Notes under the pieces: generated by a model
Seen by the model: only the letters and a program-made list of their open reading frames with translations
Told to the model about the DNA's origin: nothing
Database searches by the model: none
Shown here: positions 53,911 through 61,515 of the stretch, in pieces
How positions within the stretch are numbered: position 1 is the first letter of the stretch
Layout of the letters: every line of letters begins with the position of its first letter
Program-made: the position numbers and the translations under genes
Origin: Cucumibacter marinus DSM 18995
Lineage (GTDB): Bacteria > Pseudomonadota > Alphaproteobacteria > Rhizobiales > Devosiaceae
DNA: 64,000 nt
Assembly: GCF_000429865.1 (NCBI RefSeq)
Contig: NZ_KE386978.1
Span: 260,763-324,762 of the forward strand
Reading direction: 5' to 3'

Positions 53911-54705
53911 ATGTCACTTTCCTTGCGAATTGCGCCGCATTTGCCGTATCTGCGCCGGTTCGCGCGCGCGGTCACCGGTTCCCAGACCAGCGGCGATGCC
54001 TATGTCTCAGCGGTGCTCGAAGCGCTGATTGCCGATGTCGATCTGTTCCCCGAAGCGTCGAATGACAGGATTGCGCTGTACAAGGTCTTTATCGCCTTGT
54101 TCGATCGGCTCAATGTCGAGATCGATCAGCAGCAGGACAGCTTCGGCTGGGAGAAGCGCGCCGCCAGTAATCTCGCCCATATCGCCCCTGCCCCGCGCCA
54201 GGCCTTCCTGCTCGAGGCGGTTGAAGGGTTTTCCGCCAAGGAAGCCGCCGAGGTCATGGATATCGACGATGCGGCGTTCACCGCGCTGATTGACGAGGCA
54301 ACCCGGGATATTTCCGATCAGATGCGCACCGAAATCCTCATCATCGAGGACGAGCCGCTGATCGCCATGGATATCGAACAGCTCGTTGAAGGTCTCGGGC
54401 ATTCGGTGACCGGCATTGCGCGGACGCGCGACGAAGCACTCGATCTGTTCCGCAAATCGCCACCGAAAATGGTGCTTGCCGATATCCAGCTCGCCGATGG
54501 CAGCTCGGGTATCGATGCGGTCAAGGACATGCTAGCCGATGTCGCCCTGCCGGTGATCTTCATCACCGCATTCCCCGAACGGCTTTTGACCGGCGAGCGG
54601 CCGGAACCGGCATTCCTGGTGACCAAGCCGTTCAATCCCGACATGTTGAAGGCGCTGATTTCGCAGGCGCTGTTCTTTGAGACCCAGGCCAAGCAACTGG
54701 CGTGA
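53911..54705 (+). CDS. phyR: anti-anti-sigma response regulator PhyR
   Basis: A 264-residue protein: sigma-like domain (residues 1 to about 130; LPYLRRFARAVTGSQTSGDA, FLLEAVEGFSAKEAAEVMDI) that mimics EcfG, and a receiver with EILIIEDEPLIAMDIEQLVE and the phospho-Asp191 in VLADIQLADGSSGID, Thr in FITAFPE, Lys in VTKPF. When phosphorylated, it binds NepR and frees EcfG. Likely kinases are the HWE enzymes encoded nearby. Confidence 0.96.
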   Translation: MSLSLRIAPHLPYLRRFARAVTGSQTSGDAYVSAVLEALIADVDLFPEASNDRIALYKVFIALFDRLNVEIDQQQDSFGWEKRAASNLAHIAPAPRQAFLLEAVEGFSAKEAAEVMDIDDAAFTALIDEATRDISDQMRTEILIIEDEPLIAMDIEQLVEGLGHSVTGIARTRDEALDLFRKSPPKMVLADIQLADGSSGIDAVKDMLADVALPVIFITAFPERLLTGERPEPAFLVTKPFNPDMLKALISQALFFETQAKQLA

Positions 54706-54734
54706 AAAGCGTAAGGGGACGCGCCGGAATCAGG

Positions 54735-54759
54735 GAACCAGAAGGGCGTCAAAGCGTTT
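54735..54759 (+). promoter_or_regulatory. EcfG-type promoter of the DUF1328 gene
   Basis: GGAAC (54735-54739), 16 bases, CGTT (54756-54759), 30 bases before the ATG. It may also serve the HWE kinase gene downstream. Confidence 0.85.
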
Positions 54760-54789
54760 TTCCTGGAGGTTACAACCCGGAGAGATCCA

Positions 54790-54963
54790 ATGCTTTATTA
54801 CGCACTCGTTTTTCTCGTCATTGCCCTGATCGCGGGCGTTCTCGGCTTTTCCGGGGTCGCCGGTGCCGCTGCGGGTATCGCCCAGGTGCTGTTCTATGTT
54901 TTCCTGGCATTCCTCGTGGTGTCCCTGGTCATGGGTCTATTCCGCCGCAACCGGAGCCTCTAG
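54790..54963 (+). CDS. DUF1328 small membrane protein
   Basis: A 57-residue protein with two membrane segments: [20 protein letters not shown], a [11 protein letters not shown] turn, and [19 protein letters not shown], ending RRNRSL. This is the DUF1328/YtjA type, abundant in stress regulons. The EcfG promoter directly before it fits. Function unknown. Confidence 0.88.
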   Translation: MLYYALVFLVIALIAGVLGFSGVAGAAAGIAQVLFYVFLAFLVVSLVMGLFRRNRSL

Positions 54964-55059
54964 GCGCGGCGGCTCGCTTCTACCCGGCCAATCGCCGGGA
55001 CATTCATGCCCGTTGCGCTTCCCCATGGCGGGGGAGCGCAATTGTTTCGAGTAACCGCG

Positions 55060-56040
55060 ATGTCTGATCCCAAGCCGGAGGAAATCGGCAAGCTGCTTTA
55101 CAGGGCCCTCGCCGGCACAAAGGTCGGCGTCGTCTATCTCGATGCCGATGGCCACATTGCATGGGTCCACAATCTGCCGCCTGAATTCAGTTCCGGCAAT
55201 GTCATAGGCAAGTCCCTCTCCGATCTGTTCGGCGCGCCAACGGCCGAGCATCTCGACGCGGTCCTGACCTCATTGGAACCCGGTCAGAAAGCGCAGCGTA
55301 CCGAGATCGCCACCGATCTCGAAAATCGATCGGCCTGGTTCGAATTCTATGTCGAACCTGACGAGGCCGACGATGGCGGCCGCCCCGGCACGCTCATCAC
55401 GCTTCTGGACGTCACCGAAAACCGTCGCCGCGAACACGCGGTGCGATCCCTGCTGCGTGAGGTCAGCCATCGTTCGAAAAACCTCCTGGCGATCATTTCC
55501 AGCATTGTGTCGCAGACCGCACGGCATGCACCGAGCCTAGACCGGTTCCTCATCGATCTGAGGGGGCGCATCCAGTCGCTGGCCGCCTCCCAGGACCTGA
55601 TCACCAATTCGGACTGGCGCGGTGCGCGGCTGTCCGAGCTCGTCGATCACCAGGTCGCGGTCTATGCCGAGGATGCCCGGCATCAGGTCACCAGCGAAGG
55701 TGCGAACCCCTATTTCGTGCCCGGGGCGGCTCTGCATATCGGGCTGGCCCTGCACGAACTGTCCGTCAACTCGGCGCGCTATGGCGCCCTTGGCAATGGT
55801 CGCGGTTCTGTGAGCATCACCGCCCGGCTCGGGCAAAGTGCGAACGGGAATCCGCCACCGCTGATCCTGCGCTGGCACGAACAATCCCCTGGGGCGGAAA
55901 GCCCTGGAGCAGTGCGGTTCGGCATGACGGTCTTGCGCAAGGTGACCCCCGCCTCGGTGGACGGCGATGCGCACCTGTCGATCGGTAACGGCACGGTCGA
56001 TTACGAGCTGACCGTTCCCGCACCCTATTTCGAGCTCTAA
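55060..56040 (+). CDS. PAS-HWE sensor histidine kinase
   Basis: A 326-residue soluble kinase. An N-terminal PAS-like domain (ALAGTKVGVVYLDADGHIAW; ITLLDVTENRRREHA at its end) precedes an HWE catalytic core: EVSHRSKNLLAIISSIVSQT with the phospho-His, LHELSVNSARYGALGNG as N box, and LRWHEQS carrying the W-x-E motif. No membrane segment. Kinases of this family phosphorylate PhyR in other alphaproteobacteria, so PhyR, 350 bases upstream, is the likely target. Start MSDPKPEE chosen over an earlier ATG. Confidence 0.9.
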   Translation: MSDPKPEEIGKLLYRALAGTKVGVVYLDADGHIAWVHNLPPEFSSGNVIGKSLSDLFGAPTAEHLDAVLTSLEPGQKAQRTEIATDLENRSAWFEFYVEPDEADDGGRPGTLITLLDVTENRRREHAVRSLLREVSHRSKNLLAIISSIVSQTARHAPSLDRFLIDLRGRIQSLAASQDLITNSDWRGARLSELVDHQVAVYAEDARHQVTSEGANPYFVPGAALHIGLALHELSVNSARYGALGNGRGSVSITARLGQSANGNPPPLILRWHEQSPGAESPGAVRFGMTVLRKVTPASVDGDAHLSIGNGTVDYELTVPAPYFEL

Positions 56041-56070
56041 GGGTCCGAACCGTCGGATCCGCCCACATTA

Positions 56071-56101
56071 AACGCCCCGCCGGAAACCCGGTCGGGGCGT
56101 T
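56071..56101. terminator. hairpin between the HWE kinase and csbD
   Basis: AACGCCCCG / CGGGGCGTT, perfect 9-bp stem with a GC-rich loop, between convergent genes. T-tracts are weak on both sides. Confidence 0.6.
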
Positions 56102-56138
56102 CAACTTGTCAGGGGCAGCCCGGGAGGAGCCGCCTGGT

Positions 56139-56336
56139 CTATTGGCGGTTCTGCCATTCGTCGATTTCGCGCTCGGCTTCATCGATGGTCTTGCCGTAGC
56201 GCTCCTGGATCTTGCCGGCCAGTTCGGTGCGTTTGCCCTTGATCACGTCGAGATCGTCATTGGTGAGCTTGCCCCAATGGGACTGCACCTGGCCGCGGAA
56301 TTGATCCCACTTGCCTTCAATCTGATTCCAGTTCAT
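56139..56336 (-). CDS. CsbD-family stress protein
   Basis: A 65-residue hydrophilic helical protein: MNWNQIEGKWDQFRGQVQSH, WGKLTNDDLDVIKGKRTEL, then GKIQERYGKTIDEAEREI. CsbD proteins are induced in the general stress response of many bacteria; their function is unsettled. GGAGAAA precedes the ATG and a perfect EcfG-type promoter lies 48 bases upstream. Confidence 0.93.
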   Translation of the reverse strand: MNWNQIEGKWDQFRGQVQSHWGKLTNDDLDVIKGKRTELAGKIQERYGKTIDEAEREIDEWQNRQ

Positions 56337-56383
56337 CGCGTTTCTCCGTTTGTTGATCGCTCTATCGGGAGGGACATAAGAGA

Positions 56384-56409
56384 AACGCGCCGAGACCCTC
56401 TCTCGTTCC
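56384..56409 (-). promoter_or_regulatory. EcfG-type promoter of csbD
   Basis: Minus strand GGAAC (56409-56405), 17 bases, CGTT (56387-56384). Divergent from a weaker plus-strand candidate whose GGAAC starts at 56416. Confidence 0.83.
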
Positions 56410-56415
56410 AATGAG

Positions 56416-56441
56416 GGAACCATAATCGGGGCTGTCGCATT
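56416..56441 (+). promoter_or_regulatory. weak EcfG-type promoter before the DUF3309 gene
   Basis: GGAAC (56416-56420), 17 bases, CATT (56438-56441), one mismatch in the -10. The back-to-back geometry repeats that at 49.7 kb. Leader to the next gene about 65 bases. Confidence 0.5.
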
Positions 56442-56512
56442 CATCCTGCGACCGGATTGCAGGGCCCTAGAAGCCGGGGCTGTCCGCTATCCACCAACCA
56501 AGGAGAGCTTCG

Positions 56513-56671
56513 ATGACCCTTTCGACGATCCTCATCATCATTCTGATCCTGGCCGTTCTCGGTGCGATTCCGAGCTGGCCCTATGCGCGCGGCTGGGGCT
56601 ATGGCCCGTCCGGCGTGCTGGGCACGATCCTGGTGGTCGTGATCATTCTGGCTCTATTGGGTGTCTTCTAA
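56513..56671 (+). CDS. DUF3309 small membrane protein
   Basis: A 52-residue protein with two membrane segments around a Trp/Tyr/Gly-rich turn: TLSTILIIILILAVLGAIPS, WPYARGWGYGPSG, then VLGTILVVVIILALLGVF. This matches the DUF3309 type. AAGGAGAG precedes the ATG, and a terminator follows the stop by 26 bases. Probably a stress-induced membrane peptide. Confidence 0.88.
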   Translation: MTLSTILIIILILAVLGAIPSWPYARGWGYGPSGVLGTILVVVIILALLGVF

Positions 56672-56697
56672 GGCCGGAGAAACCGACAGGACGAAAC

Positions 56698-56722
56698 GGG
56701 GCGCCGACGGCGCCCCTTTTTC
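56698..56722 (+). terminator. terminator of the DUF3309 gene
   Basis: GGGGCGCC-GAC-GGCGCCCC followed by TTTTTC. Confidence 0.85.
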
Positions 56723-56730
56723 TTTGCCGA

Positions 56731-58446
56731 TCAACCCGCGCTTTCGGGATTGGCCCCCGGATTGTCGCGATGGGCGCCAGCCTTGTCCTGCCCCTTCCTG
56801 CCGCGCCGCCGCCGCGGTTCGGGCTCAGGTGCAGCGAAAGGAACACGCATTTCCACGCGCACGCCCTTGTTTGCAAATTGCACGTCCAGACGACCTGAGA
56901 GTTCACCTTCGAGATTGGCGCGAATGAGCTGTGAGCCAAAGCCTGTGCCGCTCGGCGCCGTGATCTCGCTGACCCCGATTTCCTCCCAGACCAGTTCAAG
57001 TTCGGGCGAGTTGCGGCCACCGGTCATCACCCAGCCGACATTGAGCCTGCCCTCGGCCTCGGAGATCGAACCGTATTTGAGCGCATTGGTCGCCAGTTCA
57101 TGGAAGGTGAGCCCGAGCGCCTGGGCATGGCCGGGCTGCAGCATCACCCGGGGACCTTCGAGCTTGCATTGATCCATCTGGCTGCCAAAGACCTGCTCGA
57201 GCTCCGCAGTGAGCAGATCGCGCAAGGGGATCTGTTCCCAACGGGACCGCGTCAGCATGTCCTGTGAGCGGGCCATGGCTTCGAGCCGCTCCGAAAAGGA
57301 CCGGATAAAACCTTCAGTCGTTTCAGCGCTTCGGGCGGTATGCCGCGCCATGGCCAGGATGCGCGAGATCGAATTCTTGATCCGGTGCTTCATTTCCTGA
57401 AGCAGCAACTCCTTGTCGGCCAACGATTGGGCATTGACCTCGGCCAGCTTGGAGGCCGTGGAAATGGCTTCAGCCTGGATGCGCGCAAGAAGCGCAAGCG
57501 AACCGGCCAGCAACAGTCCCACAATCGCCACCAGCCCCGCCGTCACGCCCGGTGTGCGCGGCGAAAATGCGGTGGTCGGTCGCATACGCAGGTGCCAGGT
57601 GCGGCCGCCGACGACGATGTTGCGCGTCACGGTGGCGATGCGCCCGCCTTCGGGCTGCACCCGCGTGCTCGACGAATAGAGCAAAGGCGCGTCGGCATCA
57701 GGACCGTCAAAGGCTTCGACGCTCACCGGCAACAGCAGGGGCCGTTGAAGCGCGGCATCGAACAGGTCCCCGGCCCGGAAGGCCTCATAGACAAAGCCGC
57801 GTACCCGCCAGGGCGCATCCGAATCTCCCGCGGTGAGCGGATCCACATAGACCGGCAAATAGACCAGGAAGCCGTTTTGCGGGTCTTCGCCGTTCTCCTG
57901 GCGCAGCACCACCGCGCCGGTTGCGACGTGATTGTCCTCGGCGATCGCCTGTCGCATCGCGGCCCGGCGCACCGGCTCGGCGAACATGTCGTAACCCACC
58001 GCTTGGGCATTGCGGTCATTGAATGGCTCGAGCAGCACAATGGGAAAGCGGAAGTCTTCGGTGGTGGGCGGATAGACCTTGAACTCGCGCCCGTAATTGC
58101 GTGCGATCTGGGTTTCCGCGACTTCTTCCTGCCCGACCGGAATCATGCGCGCGAAGCCTATGCCCTGCACCCCGCGATGCAGGTTTTCGAGATTGAGATC
58201 GGTGACGAACTTGGCAAAGGCGGGCCGATCCACGTCAGCGCTCGAGGCGCGGAACATGGCGCGGGTGGCCGTCAGGATCGAGAAATGCTGTGCGATCCTG
58301 CCTTCAACCGCCTGGGTCGCTTCGTCAGCAAGCGATTCGAATTTGAGCTGGTCGGCATGGCGCTCCGACATCTCGATGGTGATCGCCAGGCTACCGGCGG
58401 CGGCCAGCACGAGCAGAAAGATGATGATCGGCACAAAGCGGTTCAT
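56731..58446 (-). CDS. CHASE-domain HWE sensor histidine kinase
   Basis: A 571-residue membrane kinase. First membrane segment at about residues 4-22, a periplasmic CHASE domain (LENLHRGVQGIGFARMIPVG, FPIVLLEPFNDRNAQAVGYD, WRVRGFVYEAFRAGDLFDAA), second segment near residue 310, then an HWE core: LLQEMKHRIKNSISRILAMA, LTFHELATNALKYGSIS and ELELVWEEIG. The C-terminus is a basic, Arg/Lys-rich tail. CHASE senses small ligands; the ligand here is unknown. Probably a second input to PhyR. The MNRFVPIII start is chosen. Confidence 0.92.
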   Translation of the reverse strand: MNRFVPIIIFLLVLAAAGSLAITIEMSERHADQLKFESLADEATQAVEGRIAQHFSILTATRAMFRASSADVDRPAFAKFVTDLNLENLHRGVQGIGFARMIPVGQEEVAETQIARNYGREFKVYPPTTEDFRFPIVLLEPFNDRNAQAVGYDMFAEPVRRAAMRQAIAEDNHVATGAVVLRQENGEDPQNGFLVYLPVYVDPLTAGDSDAPWRVRGFVYEAFRAGDLFDAALQRPLLLPVSVEAFDGPDADAPLLYSSSTRVQPEGGRIATVTRNIVVGGRTWHLRMRPTTAFSPRTPGVTAGLVAIVGLLLAGSLALLARIQAEAISTASKLAEVNAQSLADKELLLQEMKHRIKNSISRILAMARHTARSAETTEGFIRSFSERLEAMARSQDMLTRSRWEQIPLRDLLTAELEQVFGSQMDQCKLEGPRVMLQPGHAQALGLTFHELATNALKYGSISEAEGRLNVGWVMTGGRNSPELELVWEEIGVSEITAPSGTGFGSQLIRANLEGELSGRLDVQFANKGVRVEMRVPFAAPEPEPRRRRGRKGQDKAGAHRDNPGANPESAG

Positions 58447-58557
58447 TGAGTGTCCGTATCGAGCGTTATCTGGCCTACCGGGCGGCCGGTCGACAAGCTC
58501 TAGCAGCAGAATATGGAAATACAATCGCTGAGAGGCCAATCAGTTGCACTGCAAGGC

Positions 58558-58582
58558 GGAACTGAATCGAAGCCGCTTCGTT
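58558..58582 (+). promoter_or_regulatory. EcfG-type promoter of the PRC-barrel gene
   Basis: GGAAC (58558-58562), 16 bases, CGTT (58579-58582), leader about 85 bases. It lies in the gap between the divergent kinase and PRC genes. Confidence 0.83.
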
Positions 58583-58673
58583 TATCGGTAGAAGCGGCTG
58601 CCTCCCCGTCCGCGTCTGGCAACGTAATCGGGGGAAGCAGTCGCCTACATCAACGATGCAAAGGAATACTAGC

Positions 58674-59738
58674 ATGATGAACAAGCTGATTGCCAGCACG
58701 GCACTGGCGGCGATCATGATCGCCGTCCCTGCTTATGCGCAGGACATGAACCAGAATATGGACGACGCCAATCAGCCGATCTTCCAGACCGAGCCCGGCA
58801 CTCCGATGGAAAGCGTGGATGGGTTCTTCTCCCCGAGCGAAGACCAGATCCTGGCTTCCGAGCTGCTTGGTCAGGGCGTGTTCAGCGGCGTGGATGAGAA
58901 TGCCGAGCGTGTCGGCGACGTCAATGACGTCGTGATGGGCCCGGGCGGCCGCGCCGAAGCAGTCGTGATCGGGGTCGGCGGTTTCCTCGGCCTTGGCGAA
59001 AAGAATGTCGCGGTCGATTTCAGCCAGCTGACCTGGACGGTCAATGCCAATGGCGACCAGGTGTTGATCACCTCGATCACGCGCGAACAGCTTGAAGCCG
59101 CCCCCGGCTTCGACGTCGCCTCGGTCGGTCCGCAGGACGATACCCAGATGGCCACTGATCCGATGACCACGGATCCGATGGAACCTGCCGCTGCCGAAGA
59201 CCAGATGGCTGAAGACCAGATGATGGAAGAGCCCATGGCCGGCGGCAACAATGGCGGTGAGGTGGATTCCATGGCCGACCAGGATATGGCCGACCAGGAT
59301 ATGGCCGACCAGAACGACGACGCCATGATGTCCGAAGACTCCATGTCGGAAGACGACGCCATGATGGAAGACGACACCATGATGGAAGGCGACATGGGTG
59401 CCGACTGGCAGCCGGTCACGCTCTCCGACATCAGCGCCCGGGACTTGCTGGGTGCCGCTGTCTATGGCGGCAATGACGAGGATCTCGGCGAAATTTCCGA
59501 CATCATTCTCGATGCTGAAGGCAATGCGAACGCCTTTGTGGTCGATGTCGGCGGCTTCCTCGGCATTGGTGAAAAGCCGATCGCGGTTTCCTTCGAGGAA
59601 CTCAAGATCATGCAGGACGGCAATGGCAACCTTTCGGTCCACACGCCGTTTACCCAGGAAGAGCTGGAAGGCCAGGAGGCCTATGACCAGACCACCTATG
59701 TGGACAATCCCGAAGGCCAGACCCTGACGGTCCGCTAA
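58674..59738 (+). CDS. exported protein with two PRC-barrel domains
   Basis: A 354-residue periplasmic protein: 22-residue signal peptide (MNKLIASTALAAIMIAVPAY then AQ), first PRC-barrel about residues 60-140 (ASELLGQGVFSG, VVIGVGGFLGLGEKNVAVDF), a Met/Asp/Glu-rich linker about residues 155-245, and a second PRC-barrel (ARDLLGAAVYGGNDEDLGEI, VVDVGGFLGIGEKPIAVSFE). The linker contains 15-base tandem repeats encoding MADQD. PRC-barrel proteins of this kind are common EcfG targets. Function unknown; a metal-binding role of the Met-rich linker is a guess. Confidence 0.88.
   Translation: MMNKLIASTALAAIMIAVPAYAQDMNQNMDDANQPIFQTEPGTPMESVDGFFSPSEDQILASELLGQGVFSGVDENAERVGDVNDVVMGPGGRAEAVVIGVGGFLGLGEKNVAVDFSQLTWTVNANGDQVLITSITREQLEAAPGFDVASVGPQDDTQMATDPMTTDPMEPAAAEDQMAEDQMMEEPMAGGNNGGEVDSMADQDMADQDMADQNDDAMMSEDSMSEDDAMMEDDTMMEGDMGADWQPVTLSDISARDLLGAAVYGGNDEDLGEISDIILDAEGNANAFVVDVGGFLGIGEKPIAVSFEELKIMQDGNGNLSVHTPFTQEELEGQEAYDQTTYVDNPEGQTLTVR
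59271..59312 (+). repeat. 15-base tandem repeat in the PRC linker
   Basis: ATGGCCGACCAGGAT at 59271-59285 and 59286-59300, and ATGGCCGACCAG again at 59301-59312. The period keeps the reading frame, so copy number can vary without breaking the protein. Confidence 0.9.
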
Positions 59739-59846
59739 CCGGGACTGCACGGCGGCCCTGCCGCTCACCACGATCTGCCGCATCCGGGGGGTTACCTTCC
59801 GGGTGCGGTCCGGCGCCTCAGTCGGGCGCCAGCAAAGGAGGAACCC

Positions 59847-59987
59847 ATGAGTTTCCGCAATCCCCGCCATGTGACCACAACCGGTGAGAACCGGCGTTTT
59901 CCGATGAGCCCGCTGACCATCATTTCGGGTCTGGTTCTGCTCGGCGTTTTTGCCGCGATCGGCATCCTGCTGCTGACGGCGGTCTAA
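59847..59987 (+). CDS. 46-residue single-span membrane protein
   Basis: MSFRNPRHVTTTGENRRFPM, then a membrane segment (SPLTIISGLVLLGVFAAIGI, residues 21-40) and LLLTAV. AAAGGAGG lies 7 bases before the ATG, a very strong site. A stem with ten pairs (CCGCATCCGG / CCGGGTGCGG, 59778-59808) lies between the PRC gene and this one, without a T-run. No family recognised; it may share the stress transcript of the PRC gene. Confidence 0.65.
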   Translation: MSFRNPRHVTTTGENRRFPMSPLTIISGLVLLGVFAAIGILLLTAV

Positions 59988-59999
59988 TCAGGGGCTCTC

Positions 60000-60767
60000 T
60001 CAGCGGCGCATCCGCCTTTCGAAAAGTCGGATCATGGCGAGCGTCACAACGATCTGCCAGACAACGCCGATCCCCCACAGAATGGGCCATCCCGCTGATC
60101 CCTCGAGCGCCAGCCAGTAGGCCTTGTGCACGAGGAAGGGCGGGAACAGCGCCAACCCCCATTGCCAGGGCTCGGGCACGAAAAAGCCGAACAGGATCAG
60201 CAACCCGCCCAGGCCGACGAATTTGGCCATGGCAAAGCCCTGGACCTTGTTTTCCGCGGCAATGGCATAAAACAGAACGATCAGCGGTGTGGCGAGGCCT
60301 GCCCCGATTCCGAACAGGATCAGCGACACGCCCCCAACCACTGCCTGATCGATCACCAGGATCTGGATCGGCACCACGATGGCGGTCAGCAGCGAGGGCA
60401 GCACAACGCGATAGCCAACATAGCTGCGCAGGCGCACCGGGGTGACCATCAGCGCCTGGAGCGTATGGCCATCCTTTTCATCCAACAACACGAAGCCGAA
60501 AATCGCGCCGGTGATCAGCGCACCGTCGAACAACGTCATGTAGCTGACGATCACCGGGTAATAGGCACTCAGCGAATTGGCCACATAGGCATTGGGCAGC
60601 AGTCCCGCCTCCGCCAGATACACATCGGCCCAGGGCAAGAGAAACCGCAACACGATGGCGATGACCGCAAGGACAGCTGCCATCATGATCAGGAACCCGT
60701 CACGGCGAATGAGCCGCGCATCGTTCGTCAAAAGTCCGGTCAGAAGTCTTTGCGTGGTACCGGCCAT
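60000..60767 (-). CDS. ABC transporter permease (second)
   Basis: A 255-residue membrane protein with about six segments, of the ABC-2-like type found in fluoroquinolone-type exporters. FLIMMAAVLAVIAIVLRFLL and FGFVLLDEKDGHTLQALMVT (the LDEKDGHTL amphipathic turn is typical) support this. MAGTTQRLLTG is the chosen start. Last gene of a four-gene unit tetR-ATPase-permease-permease. The substrate cannot be told. Confidence 0.82.
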   Translation of the reverse strand: MAGTTQRLLTGLLTNDARLIRRDGFLIMMAAVLAVIAIVLRFLLPWADVYLAEAGLLPNAYVANSLSAYYPVIVSYMTLFDGALITGAIFGFVLLDEKDGHTLQALMVTPVRLRSYVGYRVVLPSLLTAIVVPIQILVIDQAVVGGVSLILFGIGAGLATPLIVLFYAIAAENKVQGFAMAKFVGLGGLLILFGFFVPEPWQWGLALFPPFLVHKAYWLALEGSAGWPILWGIGVVWQIVVTLAMIRLFERRMRR

Positions 60768-60789
60768 GATGGCCTCCTTTTGAGCCCCG

Positions 60790-61515
60790 TCAGGCGTTTT
60801 TGGCGACATGCCGGTCGAAAGCGGCGCGGGCCCAGATGGCCACGACCGCCAATTGCAGCGCCGAATAGCCGAGCGCGTAGACGAGTTCCCAGGTCTCGAG
60901 CGGTCGAAACGCGCCCAGCATCAGCATAGTCGGGGCGCCGGTCGGAATGATCAGAAACGCCCAATGGGTAAACACGCCCATGAAGTAGAAGAGCGGCAGC
61001 TGCAGCACGGTCGCGACGGCCGACATCGGCACGAGATAGGCCGTGATCGAGGTGTAGCGAGCGGCCATGATCACCCCCATCAAGGTGAAAATGACCCCGA
61101 TCAGCACAACGGCCAGGGCAAGAACCGGTAGGTTGGGCAAGGTCACCTCACCCCCCTTGAAAGCGATATAGGCCATGGCGCCGCCGATCATGACGACGGC
61201 CTCCAGACTGGCGAGAACGGTCAGCGAGACGATCTTGGCGCCGAGATATTCATCCATGTTGAGGGGCGAGGCGATCAGCGCCCGCAAGGTGCCTTCATCG
61301 CGCTCGAACATCTGCATGGCCCCGACATAAAGGAATGTCGAGCCGCCGACCGCCAGCAGCATGACCGCGGCGACCGCGATGGCAAGGTGTTCGGCCGGGG
61401 TGAGGTAACCCAGCGCCAGTGCCGAGAGCACGGCAGCGCCGATGCCGATCACATAGAGCCCGGTGCGCCACTGAACCAGCATGTCGTTGCGGATCGCGGA
61501 GACTAGCCGGGTCAT
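60790..61515 (-). CDS. ABC transporter permease (first)
   Basis: A 241-residue membrane protein with six segments. MQMFERDEGTLRALIASPLN, after the second segment, is the counterpart of the permease turn in ABC-2-type exporters. The start overlaps the ATPase stop (ATGA); the second permease follows 22 bases on. It probably forms a heterodimeric channel with that partner. Confidence 0.83.
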   Translation of the reverse strand: MTRLVSAIRNDMLVQWRTGLYVIGIGAAVLSALALGYLTPAEHLAIAVAAVMLLAVGGSTFLYVGAMQMFERDEGTLRALIASPLNMDEYLGAKIVSLTVLASLEAVVMIGGAMAYIAFKGGEVTLPNLPVLALAVVLIGVIFTLMGVIMAARYTSITAYLVPMSAVATVLQLPLFYFMGVFTHWAFLIIPTGAPTMLMLGAFRPLETWELVYALGYSALQLAVVAIWARAAFDRHVAKNA

